Assembly (NCBI RefSeq): GCF_900156425.1
Contig: NZ_FTNO01000002.1
Span: forward strand, 540,125 to 604,124
Source: Haladaptatus litoreus
Lineage (GTDB): Archaea > Halobacteriota > Halobacteria > Halobacteriales > Haladaptataceae
Reading direction: 5' to 3'
Length of the DNA stretch: 64,000 nucleotides
This document shows, one piece after another, positions 1-7,879 of this stretch; within the stretch, counting starts at the first letter, position 1, and each line of letters begins with the position of its first letter. Made by a program: the position numbers and the translations under genes. The notes under the pieces were generated by a model. That model saw only the letters and a program-made list of their open reading frames with translations. It was not told where the DNA came from and ran no database searches.

Positions 1-909
1 GGCACTGGCGACACGAAAACGCCGATGTACATAAACGTCGTTTCCAATCTGCTCAACATCGGCGGAACCGTGGCGCTCGGACTTGGACTCGGGCCGTTCC
101 CGAACTTGGAAATCGTCGGCGTCGGAATCGCTACCGCCGTCGGTAATCTGTTCACTGCGACCGCACTCTTGCTTGCGATTCGCACGAACTGGACGCAAGC
201 ATCGTTCGTCCGGCCGCAAAATCAAACCATTACGAAGCAACTCCTCGTCGTCAGCGCGCCACGAATCGGTGAAGGAATCGCCGCGACGATTGCCGAATTT
301 CCGTTCAACGCGATTTTGCTCGCCTTCGGTACGGAAGTCAACGCCGCCTACCAAATCGGTCGTCGAGTGTACCAGCAGGTGACCGGGCCGCTTTCCAGAG
401 GCTACAGCGTTGCTTCGAGCGTCGTCGTCGGCCAAGCCCTCGGAAGTGGCGACCCCGAAAGAGCGCGGTTCGAAGGTTGGGCGACTGTTGCCCTTGGACT
501 CGTGACGGTCGGCGGAATCGGTGGCGTGCTCTTTCTCGTCGCCGAACCGTTGGTTCGGCTTTTCACCTCCGACCCGCCGACCCTCGAATACGCTGCGGAT
601 TTCGCCCGCGTGTACGGACTGGCCGCGCCGTTCCTCGTCTCGTTCGTCGTCCTCGCGGGGTCACTACAGGGCGGAAGCGACACGAAAACACCCTTCTTCG
701 CGCGCACGTCGGGAATGTTCTTGTTCATGGTCGGCTTTTCGTGGTTGGTCGGTGTGCGGATGGACTACGGCGTGATGGGCGTGTACGCCGGAATTTTGCT
801 TCACTACGTCTGGGCGATGGGAATCGTCGGAGCCGGGTTTTACTGGGGTGGTTGGGCCTCTCGCGCCGCGGCCATGATGGAAGAACGCGGAAGTGCGGGA
901 GAGACCTGA
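1..909 (+). CDS. MATE family efflux transporter (5-prime end outside window)
   Basis: The reading frame is open from the first base, so this is the C-terminal ~302 residues of a larger protein (the family is usually 450-490 aa). Hydrophobic helices alternate with short polar loops. The segment GTGDTKTP at the window start recurs as GGSDTKTPFF near residue 225, the internal pseudo-repeat expected of the two six-helix halves of MATE/MOP transporters. These proteins export organic cations or drugs in exchange for Na+ or H+; the substrate cannot be read from the sequence. An esterase gene follows about 100 bases downstream on the same strand. Confidence 0.85.
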   Translation, partial: GTGDTKTPMYINVVSNLLNIGGTVALGLGLGPFPNLEIVGVGIATAVGNLFTATALLLAIRTNWTQASFVRPQNQTITKQLLVVSAPRIGEGIAATIAEFPFNAILLAFGTEVNAAYQIGRRVYQQVTGPLSRGYSVASSVVVGQALGSGDPERARFEGWATVALGLVTVGGIGGVLFLVAEPLVRLFTSDPPTLEYAADFARVYGLAAPFLVSFVVLAGSLQGGSDTKTPFFARTSGMFLFMVGFSWLVGVRMDYGVMGVYAGILLHYVWAMGIVGAGFYWGGWASRAAAMMEERGSAGET

Positions 910-1010
910 CGCGGGACGAACCGAAACGAACTGGTACGAACCGGCACCTAACGGCAGAAAACTCGGGTGCAGAAAACGGTAGGATAGAGGAGGCCCATTC
1001 TACAAATAGC

Positions 1011-1682
1011 ATGACGGACTTCCAGTTCACTACGAGCGACATCGACGGCCCACATTCGGGACAACCGGTCGCAACCGCAGGGACGAATGTAAACGACGCC
1101 GACACCGCGATGCTTCTGGTCCATGGGCGCGGTGCGACCGCCGAAAGCATTCTCGAACTGTCCCACGAGTTCCAACAGCCGGAAATCGCCTATCTCGCAC
1201 CGCAAGCGTCCAGAAACACGTGGTACCCACAATCGTTTCTCGCGCCGATGGAGTCGAATCAGCCGTATCTCTCCTCCGCACTGTCCCTCCTCGAAACGAT
1301 TTTTTCAGACCTCGAATCTGTGGGTATCCCTCCGGAACGAATCTTCATCCTTGGCTTCTCACAAGGTGCCTGTCTGACGACCGAGTTCGTCGCACGAAAC
1401 GCGGAGCGATACGGCGGCGTCGTCGGATTCAGTGGCGGTCTTATCGGTCCGGAGGGGACACCCCGAGAGTACGATGGGTCACTCGATAGAACACCGGTCT
1501 ATCTCGGCTGCAGCGACCGCGACCCACATATTCCGGTCGAGCGGGTTCACAAGACGAGGGACGTGCTCCGCGAACTCGACGGCGACGTGACCGAGCAAAT
1601 CTTCGAAGGAATGGGCCACGGTGTGATTCCGGAGGAAATCGACCACGTCGGTGGAATGTTGGACGAACTGCTGAACGACTGA
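1011..1682 (+). CDS. Alpha/beta hydrolase, phospholipase/carboxylesterase family
   Basis: The 223-residue protein has the esterase triad: nucleophile Ser in GFSQGA (about residue 119), Asp in the SDRDPHIP segment and His in GMGHGV near the C-terminus. An HGRGAT segment near residue 40 can form the oxyanion hole. Length and motif order match the phospholipase/carboxylesterase (YpfH-like) family, which hydrolyses short acyl esters. The reading frame stays open far upstream, but the ATG at 1011 gives the family-like N-terminus; the upstream part is an out-of-frame reading of the MATE gene. No signal peptide is visible, so it is probably cytoplasmic. Confidence 0.85.
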   Translation: MTDFQFTTSDIDGPHSGQPVATAGTNVNDADTAMLLVHGRGATAESILELSHEFQQPEIAYLAPQASRNTWYPQSFLAPMESNQPYLSSALSLLETIFSDLESVGIPPERIFILGFSQGACLTTEFVARNAERYGGVVGFSGGLIGPEGTPREYDGSLDRTPVYLGCSDRDPHIPVERVHKTRDVLRELDGDVTEQIFEGMGHGVIPEEIDHVGGMLDELLND

Positions 1683-1806
1683 ATCACATCAAATTCGACC
1701 GTTTAGAATCGTTCACTACGTTTCGAACTGTTCACCGACGGAAGAATTAGTGGAACGGAGGGGGAGCGTTGACTCGGATTATGTAGCCTGTAGAAAATCA
1801 CGGTGT

Positions 1807-2196
1807 ATGAGCAATCCTCACGGCTTCTCTTCGCGGGTCGCTTCGCCGGAAGAGTTTCGGTCCACGTTGAAGTTGCTACTCGGTCTTCATCACGACTCCT
1901 CAATGCTGTTCGACCGGGCGTGGACGTTTCGGTATCCCGACAGTCACTATCGTGACTTGATGGTCGAAACCACGCGTCTTCTTCCTCCCGAGCCGAGGAA
2001 AACATCTCCCGCGTCGGTAGGTGACGCATCCACTTCACTACCTCAATTCGATTCCATGCTCAGAGAGCTACTGATGAAGGCACAGGACGGTCGAGTAGCG
2101 TTCGACCGTTCGTGGCGGTTCCAGTTCTCGGACGCCGACCGTCCGGATTTGATGGTCGAAATAACGTATCTCGAAAAGAAAGCGTCCGGTGCGTAA
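1807..2196 (+). CDS. Haloarchaeal hypothetical protein with two internal repeats
   Basis: I do not recognise a named function. The 129-residue protein is an internal duplication. The segment FDRAWTFRYPDSHYRDLMVE (about residues 38-57) is matched by FDRSWRFQFSDADRPDLMVE near residues 101-120, each preceded by a leucine-rich helix (FRSTLKLLLG and MLRELLMKAQ). A proline/serine-rich linker joins the halves. A GTG at 1750 would extend the N-terminus in frame; the ATG at 1807 is preferred because the extension looks non-coding. It is convergent with citrate synthase, with 21 bases between the stops. A tandem small domain that binds a partner or ligand is an inference only. Confidence 0.65.
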   Translation: MSNPHGFSSRVASPEEFRSTLKLLLGLHHDSSMLFDRAWTFRYPDSHYRDLMVETTRLLPPEPRKTSPASVGDASTSLPQFDSMLRELLMKAQDGRVAFDRSWRFQFSDADRPDLMVEITYLEKKASGA

Positions 2197-2217
2197 ACCG
2201 ACTGCCGGACGAGTTCG

Positions 2218-3357
2218 TTATCGCTCGTCGAGCGGGACGAAGTCGGCGTCTTCCTCGCCGATGTATTTCGCACGCGGTCGAATCAGGCGGTTGTCGTCGT
2301 ACTGCTCCAGAACGTGGGCAATCCAGCCACCAACACGCGAGACGGCGAAAATCGGCGTGTAGATGTCGATTGGGATACCCATCTGGTAGTACGTCGAAGC
2401 CGAGTAGAAGTCCACGTTCGGCGCGAGGCCTTTCTCCTCTTTGATGTAGTCCTCGATGGCGACGGACATCTCGTACCATTTGGTGTCGCCTGCGGCCTCG
2501 CCGAGTTCCTCGCTCTGCTCGCCGAGAATCTTCGCGCGCGGGTCTTTCACGTTGTAGACGCGGTGGCCGAATCCGGCGACGCGGCGACCCTCGTCGAGTG
2601 CATCCTGAACCCATTCGACTGGGTCTTGGTTCGCGTCGTCCACTTCCTTCAACATCCGCATGACGTTGGCGTTCGCGCCGCCGTGGAGCGAACCGGACAG
2701 CGTGCCGATTGCGCTCGTCACGGCGCTGTGGAGGTCGGCGAGCGTGCTCGCCGTGACCATCGCGGAGAACGTCGAAGCGTTCAGGCCGTGGTCTGCGTGC
2801 AGGACGAGTGCTTGGTCGAACACGTCCGCGAGCACGTCGTCGGGCTCCTCGTCGTTGAGCATGTAGAGGAAGTTCTCGGCGTGCCCGAGGTCGGTTCGCG
2901 GTTCCACCGGTTCGTCACCGTTTCGGATGCGTGTGAACGCCGCGAGAATGGTCGGCATCTTCGCGGTGATTCGTCGGCCCTTCCGGAGGTTTGCCTCGCG
3001 GTCTGCTGGGTCGGACTCGGAATCGTCCGGGTCGTAGGTTGCGAGCATCGAAACCGCGGTTCGGAGCGCTGCCATCGGGTTCGAGTCCGATTCGGCGAGT
3101 TCGCGCACGGTGTCCATGACGCCGTTGTCAACTGCGCGGTCTTCCGCCATCGATTCGCTGAACGATTCCAGTTCCTCACGATTCGGAAGATTACCGTGCC
3201 AAAGGAGATACAGCACTTCTTCGTAACTCGCATCCCTCGCGAGGTCTTCTATCGTATATCCTCGATAAACGAGTTTTCCCGCGTCTCCATCGATGTGGCT
3301 GAGTGCTGATTCCGCAACGACCACGCCCTCTAAGCCTTTTTTGACCTCGTCTGCCAT
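2218..3357 (-). CDS. Citrate synthase
   Basis: The 379-residue protein condenses acetyl-CoA and oxaloacetate to citrate in the TCA cycle. It has the short archaeal/Gram-positive (type I dimer) form: N-terminal GLEGVVVAES and IDGDAGKLVYRGY, the substrate His in the LHGGAN segment, the second catalytic His in GFGHRVYNVKDPRA, and the C-terminal IAHVLEQ and RPRAKYIG segments. Two in-frame start codons exist; the ATG at 3357 gives the conserved start MADEVKKGLEG, while 3372 adds only five residues. 2-methylcitrate synthase activity cannot be excluded from sequence, but no prp genes are nearby. Confidence 0.92.
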   Translation of the reverse strand: MADEVKKGLEGVVVAESALSHIDGDAGKLVYRGYTIEDLARDASYEEVLYLLWHGNLPNREELESFSESMAEDRAVDNGVMDTVRELAESDSNPMAALRTAVSMLATYDPDDSESDPADREANLRKGRRITAKMPTILAAFTRIRNGDEPVEPRTDLGHAENFLYMLNDEEPDDVLADVFDQALVLHADHGLNASTFSAMVTASTLADLHSAVTSAIGTLSGSLHGGANANVMRMLKEVDDANQDPVEWVQDALDEGRRVAGFGHRVYNVKDPRAKILGEQSEELGEAAGDTKWYEMSVAIEDYIKEEKGLAPNVDFYSASTYYQMGIPIDIYTPIFAVSRVGGWIAHVLEQYDDNRLIRPRAKYIGEEDADFVPLDER

Positions 3358-3526
3358 ACCACGACAATTCACGGGGTACCCGCAAAAGGATTATCTTTCG
3401 TGGTCGTTCTGCCGGGACTTGTTCTCTGATGCCTTTTCACGAGGTGCTTGACGCTTCAGACTGGATTGTAGGCCATTGTTCCAGTTCCTACGAACGTTTT
3501 TACGGGAGAACGACCAACCCCGAACT

Positions 3527-4732
3527 ATGGAACCCGCGAGCGGCGAGGTGGAGTACGAACCACGGAGCGTCAAGGAGGTTTTAGCGGAGATGAAAGACAC
3601 TGCCGAACTGCTCATCGACCTCTCCTTTTCTGCCGTGTTCCACGGAAGCGACGACATCGCGTCCGAGGTGCTCGCCCTCGAAGGGAAGATGGACGTGCTG
3701 GAACTACAAGCTCGAATGAGTCTGCTCATGGCTGCCAGAAGTCCGGAGGACGCGGAGGAACTCGCGCCGGTTTTCGGCGTCGTCGGGGCCGCCGAGAAAA
3801 TCAGCGACGCCGCGGGCGACATCGCCAAAGTCGTCTTGGAGGACATCGGCCTGCCACAGACCATGCGCGCGGCGCTTCCGGAGGCAATCGAAACGCTCGT
3901 CCGCGTTTCGATTGCGGATTCCTCACCCCTCGCGGGGCAGACGCTCGGGCGGTTGAATCTCGAAACAGAAACCGGCGTTCGGGTCATCGCTATCCATCGC
4001 GGTGGGGACTGGATTCTGAACCCCGACAAAGACACCGACCTCCGGGTAGACGACAGACTCCTTCTGCGCGGTCCTGACGAAGGAATCGGGTCGGTGTACG
4101 AGCAAGCAACCGGTACAGAGTACGAACCGCCGGAACCGCCGAAGGACGACGACACCGACCTCGAACGCGCGGTCGATTCCATCGTGTTGATGAAAAATAT
4201 GAGCGAACTCGCCGTTGACCTCGCCTACGGGAGCGTTCTCTTCGACAGTGCGGACGTGGCGGAGGAAGTCGTGGAACTCGAAGCGGAAGTCGATGCCCTC
4301 CAATCACGGTTCGAAGCGTGGGTGTTGCAGGCCGCAAGCCGCGCGGACGATCCGGTTTCCCTGCGCGGACTCGTTCACCTCGCAAACAGCACTGAGGTCA
4401 TCAGCGACGCCGCGGTCGAAATCAGCGAGGGGGTGCTCCACGGACTCGGAACCCACCCTGTCGTCGAACATGCCGTGCAGGAAAGCGACGAGGTCATCGT
4501 CCGGGTGACAGTTACGGACGCAAGCGATTTCGACGGAACCACGCTCGGCCACGAACGGGTCGAAACGGAAACCGGAATGCGAGTTATCGCGGTTCGTAGG
4601 CCGCACGACGACTGGGTCATCTCGCCCGGCCCAGAAACAGAAATTCAGGCTGGCGATGTCCTACTGGCCAAGGGTACTCGGTCAGGTGCAGAACGACTCG
4701 CAGAACTCGCAGGAGTGGTCGAACCGGAGTAG
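3527..4732 (+). CDS. Tandem PhoU / TrkA-C (RCK_C) domain protein
   Basis: The 401-residue soluble protein is built as two repeats of PhoU-like helical bundle plus TrkA-C (RCK_C) domain. PhoU halves start near residues 17 (VKEVLAEMKDTAELLIDLSF) and 218 (IVLMKNMSELAVDLAYGSVL). TrkA-C halves contain LGRLNLETETGVRVIAIHRG and LGHERVETETGMRVIAVRRP, clearly homologous to each other. TrkA-C domains bind nucleotides such as c-di-AMP and gate K+ or other ion transport. No membrane helix is present, so it probably regulates a separate transporter. The ATG at 3527 is preferred over an in-frame codon at 3476 because it begins right at the conserved acidic N-terminus. Confidence 0.8.
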   Translation: MEPASGEVEYEPRSVKEVLAEMKDTAELLIDLSFSAVFHGSDDIASEVLALEGKMDVLELQARMSLLMAARSPEDAEELAPVFGVVGAAEKISDAAGDIAKVVLEDIGLPQTMRAALPEAIETLVRVSIADSSPLAGQTLGRLNLETETGVRVIAIHRGGDWILNPDKDTDLRVDDRLLLRGPDEGIGSVYEQATGTEYEPPEPPKDDDTDLERAVDSIVLMKNMSELAVDLAYGSVLFDSADVAEEVVELEAEVDALQSRFEAWVLQAASRADDPVSLRGLVHLANSTEVISDAAVEISEGVLHGLGTHPVVEHAVQESDEVIVRVTVTDASDFDGTTLGHERVETETGMRVIAVRRPHDDWVISPGPETEIQAGDVLLAKGTRSGAERLAELAGVVEPE

Positions 4733-4767
4733 CATCGACATCGACACCGGCATCCGAACTCAATAGC

Positions 4768-5043
4768 TCAGTCGAGGTCGCGTGCGAGATTGCGTGCTGA
4801 CACGAACGTCAACACCGCGGTGATGAGCGCGCCGAGCGTGAGCGCCAGCACGACGGCGAGCGCGAGAAACGAAACCGGCGTCCCGGCCTGTCCCTGCACT
4901 TCGCCGATGAACACGACGCGGTAGGCGTACACGAGTGTGGTGAAGAGCGCGCTCAGCGCGAAACCGATGATGGCGTTCCGGCGGAGGTTCAGCGCCTCGA
5001 TGAGGTTCGCCACTCCGGGGCGGTCAGGAATCTCCTCTTGCAC
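4768..5043 (-). CDS. Small haloarchaeal membrane protein
   Basis: The 91-residue protein has a short polar N-terminus (MQEEIPDRPGVANLIEALNL), then hydrophobic helices at about 24-43 (AIIGFALSALFTTLVYAYRV) and 56-82, and a charged tail ARNLARDLD. It lies 38 bases upstream of the RidA-like gene on the same strand in transcription order (RidA first would be downstream of a separate start). Function is unknown; conserved small two-to-three-helix proteins of this kind are common in haloarchaea. Codon use and acidity match the neighbours, so it is likely a real gene. Confidence 0.65.
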   Translation of the reverse strand: MQEEIPDRPGVANLIEALNLRRNAIIGFALSALFTTLVYAYRVVFIGEVQGQAGTPVSFLALAVVLALTLGALITAVLTFVSARNLARDLD

Positions 5044-5081
5044 GCTCGCCGGTTGGAACGCGCGGATAAAAGAGTCGTCGG

Positions 5082-5471
5082 TCAGCCGTCGATTATCGCG
5101 TCGGCTTCGATTTCGACCAGCATTTCCGGAGCAACTAGCTTGCTCACTTCGACCATACTCGTTGCGGGTCGAATATCTTCGAAGAATTCTGCGTGAGCGT
5201 CACCGACGGCTTCCCACTTTTCGATATTCGTCACGTACATTCGCGTTCGAACCACATCTTCGAGGCTTGCACCTGCGGATTCGAGCGCTGATTCCACGTT
5301 TTCGAGCGTCTGCTTTGTTTGTGCGTAGGGGTCGTTCACGCCGACGATTTCTCCGTTCTCGTCGGTAGCCGTCGTTCCGGACACACGGACTTCGTTTCCG
5401 ACCCGAACTGCGCGCGAGTAACCGACGCGGTCTTCCCACTCGGTTCCGCTCGATACGGTTTCACGGTTCAT
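5082..5471 (-). CDS. RidA/YjgF/UK114 family protein
   Basis: The 129-residue protein has the RidA fold signatures: [20 protein letters not shown], the central [32 protein letters not shown], and the C-terminal [24 protein letters not shown]. The Arg used by true RidA enzymes (normally in the C-terminal PARS motif) is replaced: here the segment reads PATS. It is thus more likely a Rid subfamily protein without the classical imine deaminase residue. The start at 5471 gives [12 protein letters not shown]; an upstream in-frame codon at 5540 adds a basic segment unlike the rest. A second, canonical RidA is at 62568. Confidence 0.8.
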   Translation of the reverse strand: MNRETVSSGTEWEDRVGYSRAVRVGNEVRVSGTTATDENGEIVGVNDPYAQTKQTLENVESALESAGASLEDVVRTRMYVTNIEKWEAVGDAHAEFFEDIRPATSMVEVSKLVAPEMLVEIEADAIIDG

Positions 5472-5780
5472 GGTCAAGCCACGACGGACGAGCGCAAAAA
5501 TCCACCTCCACCCATCCTCACCTCTATTTTTCATCTCCACCTACCCTCACCTCACATCAGGCGTAGGCGTCGAGTTCCTACTCGAAGGTGAGGAAATAGA
5601 CCGTTCCGTCGATACCGACGACAGTTGCCAATCCGAACGCCAGTATTCGACCGACTGCTTATAGTTTCACTGGATGTGGCAACGTGACTATCGAACTGTG
5701 CGATGTGACAGTTCAATATCGGACTGTTAGCCGGTGGAAATACCGAACTGCTAAGGGAGTTCGGAAACGGTGTACCTGTA
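5472..5780 (+). promoter_or_regulatory. 309-base divergent promoter region with two GAACT palindromes
   Basis: No gene is seen between the divergent RidA-like and aspartoacylase-like genes. A TATA-like CTTATAG lies at about 5658-5664. Two inverted repeats with related half-sites follow: GAACTGT at 5693-5699 facing ACAGTTC at 5708-5714, and CCGAACT at 5743-5749 facing AGTTCGG at 5758-5764, each 22 bases in total with an 8-base spacer. Their position just before the ATG at 5781 makes them candidate operator sites for a dimeric regulator. The regulator is unknown. Confidence 0.4.
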
Positions 5781-6737
5781 ATGACAACGCTCGGTACGGC
5801 GAGCGCGGCCCCCGGAGAAATAGACACGGGCCGACTCGCGGTGGGAGAGACTCGCGATGGGAGCCAGTTCGGTCTCCCCGTCGCCGTGATAAACGGTGCG
5901 AACGAGGGAAAGACGCTGTACATACAGGCCGTAAGCGACGGTGACGAACTCAACGGACTCGGAGTCATCAAGCGAGTCGTCCCACAACTCGCGCCGGAGG
6001 AGATTTCGGGCACGATTCTCGTCGTCGGTCTGGTCAACTATCACGCCTTCCAAGTGGCGGAGCACCGCAATCCCATCGACGACACGAAGATGAACCGAGC
6101 GTTCCCCGGCAACGAGTCAGGCACGTCCAGCGAGCGAATTGCGGCGGCCGTTTTCGAGGCGGCATCGCGGGCCGACCTCATCCTCGACCTGCATCAGGGT
6201 TCGACCAGCCGGATGATAAACGAAACTCGCGTGCGCTGTGGTAAACGCCACCGAATGCACGACGAGTGTTTGGAACTTGCTAAGGTGTTTGGATGTGGAC
6301 ACATCCTCGACCAGAAAGGGCCGGACGGGCAACTCGCCCGTGCTGCCCCGGACGAAGGAATTCCGACCATCGACCCGGAACTCGGCGGCTGTGTCGGTTG
6401 GGACGAAGCAAGCATCCAGTACGGCGTCGATGGCGTGTTCAACGTCCTCCGATACTACGGATTCCTCGACGGTGAAGCCGAGTTCGAACCGCAGACCCGG
6501 GCAACTGGATTCGACCGCTACGGCGCGCCGAACGGCGGTATCGTGACGTTCAAAAAGGAACTCGGCGAAGAAGTTTCCCCGGGCGAAACGCTGTTTGAGG
6601 TCACCGACGTGTTCGGCACGTTGAAGGCCGAGGTGACCGCCGACCGTTCCGGCATCTTCTGGCGCTCGCGCAGACTGCCACAGGTTGCCACTGGCGAATA
6701 CGTCTGTTCAGTCGGCATCAACATCGACGAATATTGA
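5781..6737 (+). CDS. Succinylglutamate desuccinylase/aspartoacylase family protein
   Basis: The 318-residue protein belongs to the M14-like zinc deacylase family that releases an acyl group from N-acyl amino acids. Recognised elements are the RxN-type segment (KMNRAFPG, residues 103-110), the third zinc ligand His138 in LDLHQG, the catalytic Glu200 in DPELGG, and a C-terminal beta-barrel domain (GIVTFKKELGEEVSPGETLF). The first metal motif, normally GxHGDE, reads AVSDGDE, so Asp53 replaces the usual His; Glu56 is kept. The metal site may therefore be altered. The protein is followed after 9 bases by a PLP enzyme, suggesting co-transcription. Confidence 0.75.
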   Translation: MTTLGTASAAPGEIDTGRLAVGETRDGSQFGLPVAVINGANEGKTLYIQAVSDGDELNGLGVIKRVVPQLAPEEISGTILVVGLVNYHAFQVAEHRNPIDDTKMNRAFPGNESGTSSERIAAAVFEAASRADLILDLHQGSTSRMINETRVRCGKRHRMHDECLELAKVFGCGHILDQKGPDGQLARAAPDEGIPTIDPELGGCVGWDEASIQYGVDGVFNVLRYYGFLDGEAEFEPQTRATGFDRYGAPNGGIVTFKKELGEEVSPGETLFEVTDVFGTLKAEVTADRSGIFWRSRRLPQVATGEYVCSVGINIDEY

Positions 6738-6746
6738 CAAACACTG

Positions 6747-7853
6747 ATGAAAACTGACCTCATCTGTTCCGCGTGCGACCGTGAGTATTCTGCCGGGCCG
6801 GACGAGCCATGGCGCTGTGACTGCGGCCAGCCGCTCGATTTCGCAGAGCAACCGCTTCCTGATGCCGACCAACCGCCCGATTTTTGCGAAATCGACACCA
6901 GAGATGGGTTGTGGGCGTTCGAGGAGTTCCTTCCCGTTCGACGGGTCGTTTCGCTCGGCGAAGGCTTCACGCCGCTCACGGACGCGGACGAGTGGAATAC
7001 CCAGTTCAAACTCGACTGTGTGTTTCCTTCGGGAAGTTTCAAAGACCGCGGTGCGACCGCGACCCTCTCCCGTGCGGCGGAACTCGGGGTCGAAACCGTC
7101 CTCGAAGATTCCTCGGGCAACGCGGGTGCGGCAATCGCGCAGTACGCGGCCCGTGCAGGAATCGACGCCGAAATCTACGTTCCGGCGGACGTGAAGAAGT
7201 CGAAACTGACGGCCATCGAGCGCGCTGGCGCGACCCCGGTTCGCGTCGAAGGAACTAGGCAAGATGTGACTGACGCCTGCATCGACGCAGTCGAGGCAGG
7301 CGATGGCTGGTACGCAAGCCACGCGTGGAATCCGGCCTTCTTCGCGGGAACGATGACGTTCGCGCTGGAACTGGCCGCCCAGCGCGATTGGTCGATGCCG
7401 GATGCGGTCGTCTCGCCACTCGGCCACGGAACGCTCTTCCTCGGCATGTATCGCGGATTCAAAGCCTTACTTGACGCCGGGTGGACGGACGAGATGCCTC
7501 GACTGCTCGGCGTGCAGGCCGAAGGTGTCGCGCCGATTGCGAGCGAATTGCAAGGAGATGGCGATACAGACAGCGACGAGAAAAACGACGTCGCGGACGG
7601 CATCCAAATCACCCAACCGGTTCGAAGCAATCAGATCGTTGACGCCATCGAAAAAACGGGCGGTGACGCGATTGCACTCGATGCAGAGACGACACAGGAG
7701 GCGCTCGACAAACTCCACCGAACCGGATTTTACGTCGAACCCACGAGTGCGGTCGCTGTCGCCGGATTGTCGGCATATCGTGAACGGGGAACGCTCGCGG
7801 AGGACGCAGATGTGGTCGTTCCGCTCACCGGAAGCGGCCTGAAATCGTCGTAG
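6747..7853 (+). CDS. Threonine synthase-like PLP-dependent enzyme
   Basis: The 368-residue fold-type II PLP enzyme has the Schiff-base lysine Lys99 in SGSFKDRGA, the phosphate-binding SSGNAGAAIAQYAARAG segment near residue 123, and a glycine loop PLTGSGLKSS at the C-terminus. An N-terminal zinc-ribbon-like segment carries Cys7, Cys10, Cys24 and Cys26, as in archaeal threonine synthases and their paralogues. Threonine synthase (O-phosphohomoserine to threonine) is the most likely role; cysteate synthase-like or another beta-replacement activity is possible. It starts 9 bases after the aspartoacylase-like gene. Confidence 0.78.
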   Translation: MKTDLICSACDREYSAGPDEPWRCDCGQPLDFAEQPLPDADQPPDFCEIDTRDGLWAFEEFLPVRRVVSLGEGFTPLTDADEWNTQFKLDCVFPSGSFKDRGATATLSRAAELGVETVLEDSSGNAGAAIAQYAARAGIDAEIYVPADVKKSKLTAIERAGATPVRVEGTRQDVTDACIDAVEAGDGWYASHAWNPAFFAGTMTFALELAAQRDWSMPDAVVSPLGHGTLFLGMYRGFKALLDAGWTDEMPRLLGVQAEGVAPIASELQGDGDTDSDEKNDVADGIQITQPVRSNQIVDAIEKTGGDAIALDAETTQEALDKLHRTGFYVEPTSAVAVAGLSAYRERGTLAEDADVVVPLTGSGLKSS

Positions 7854-7879
7854 CGGTTTTCGAGCGGTATTTTCACCCG

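Noticed and set aside
2314-3309. 331-residue ORF on the plus strand
   Set aside because: It is antisense to citrate synthase and has a Val/Arg/His-rich composition typical of shadow frames.
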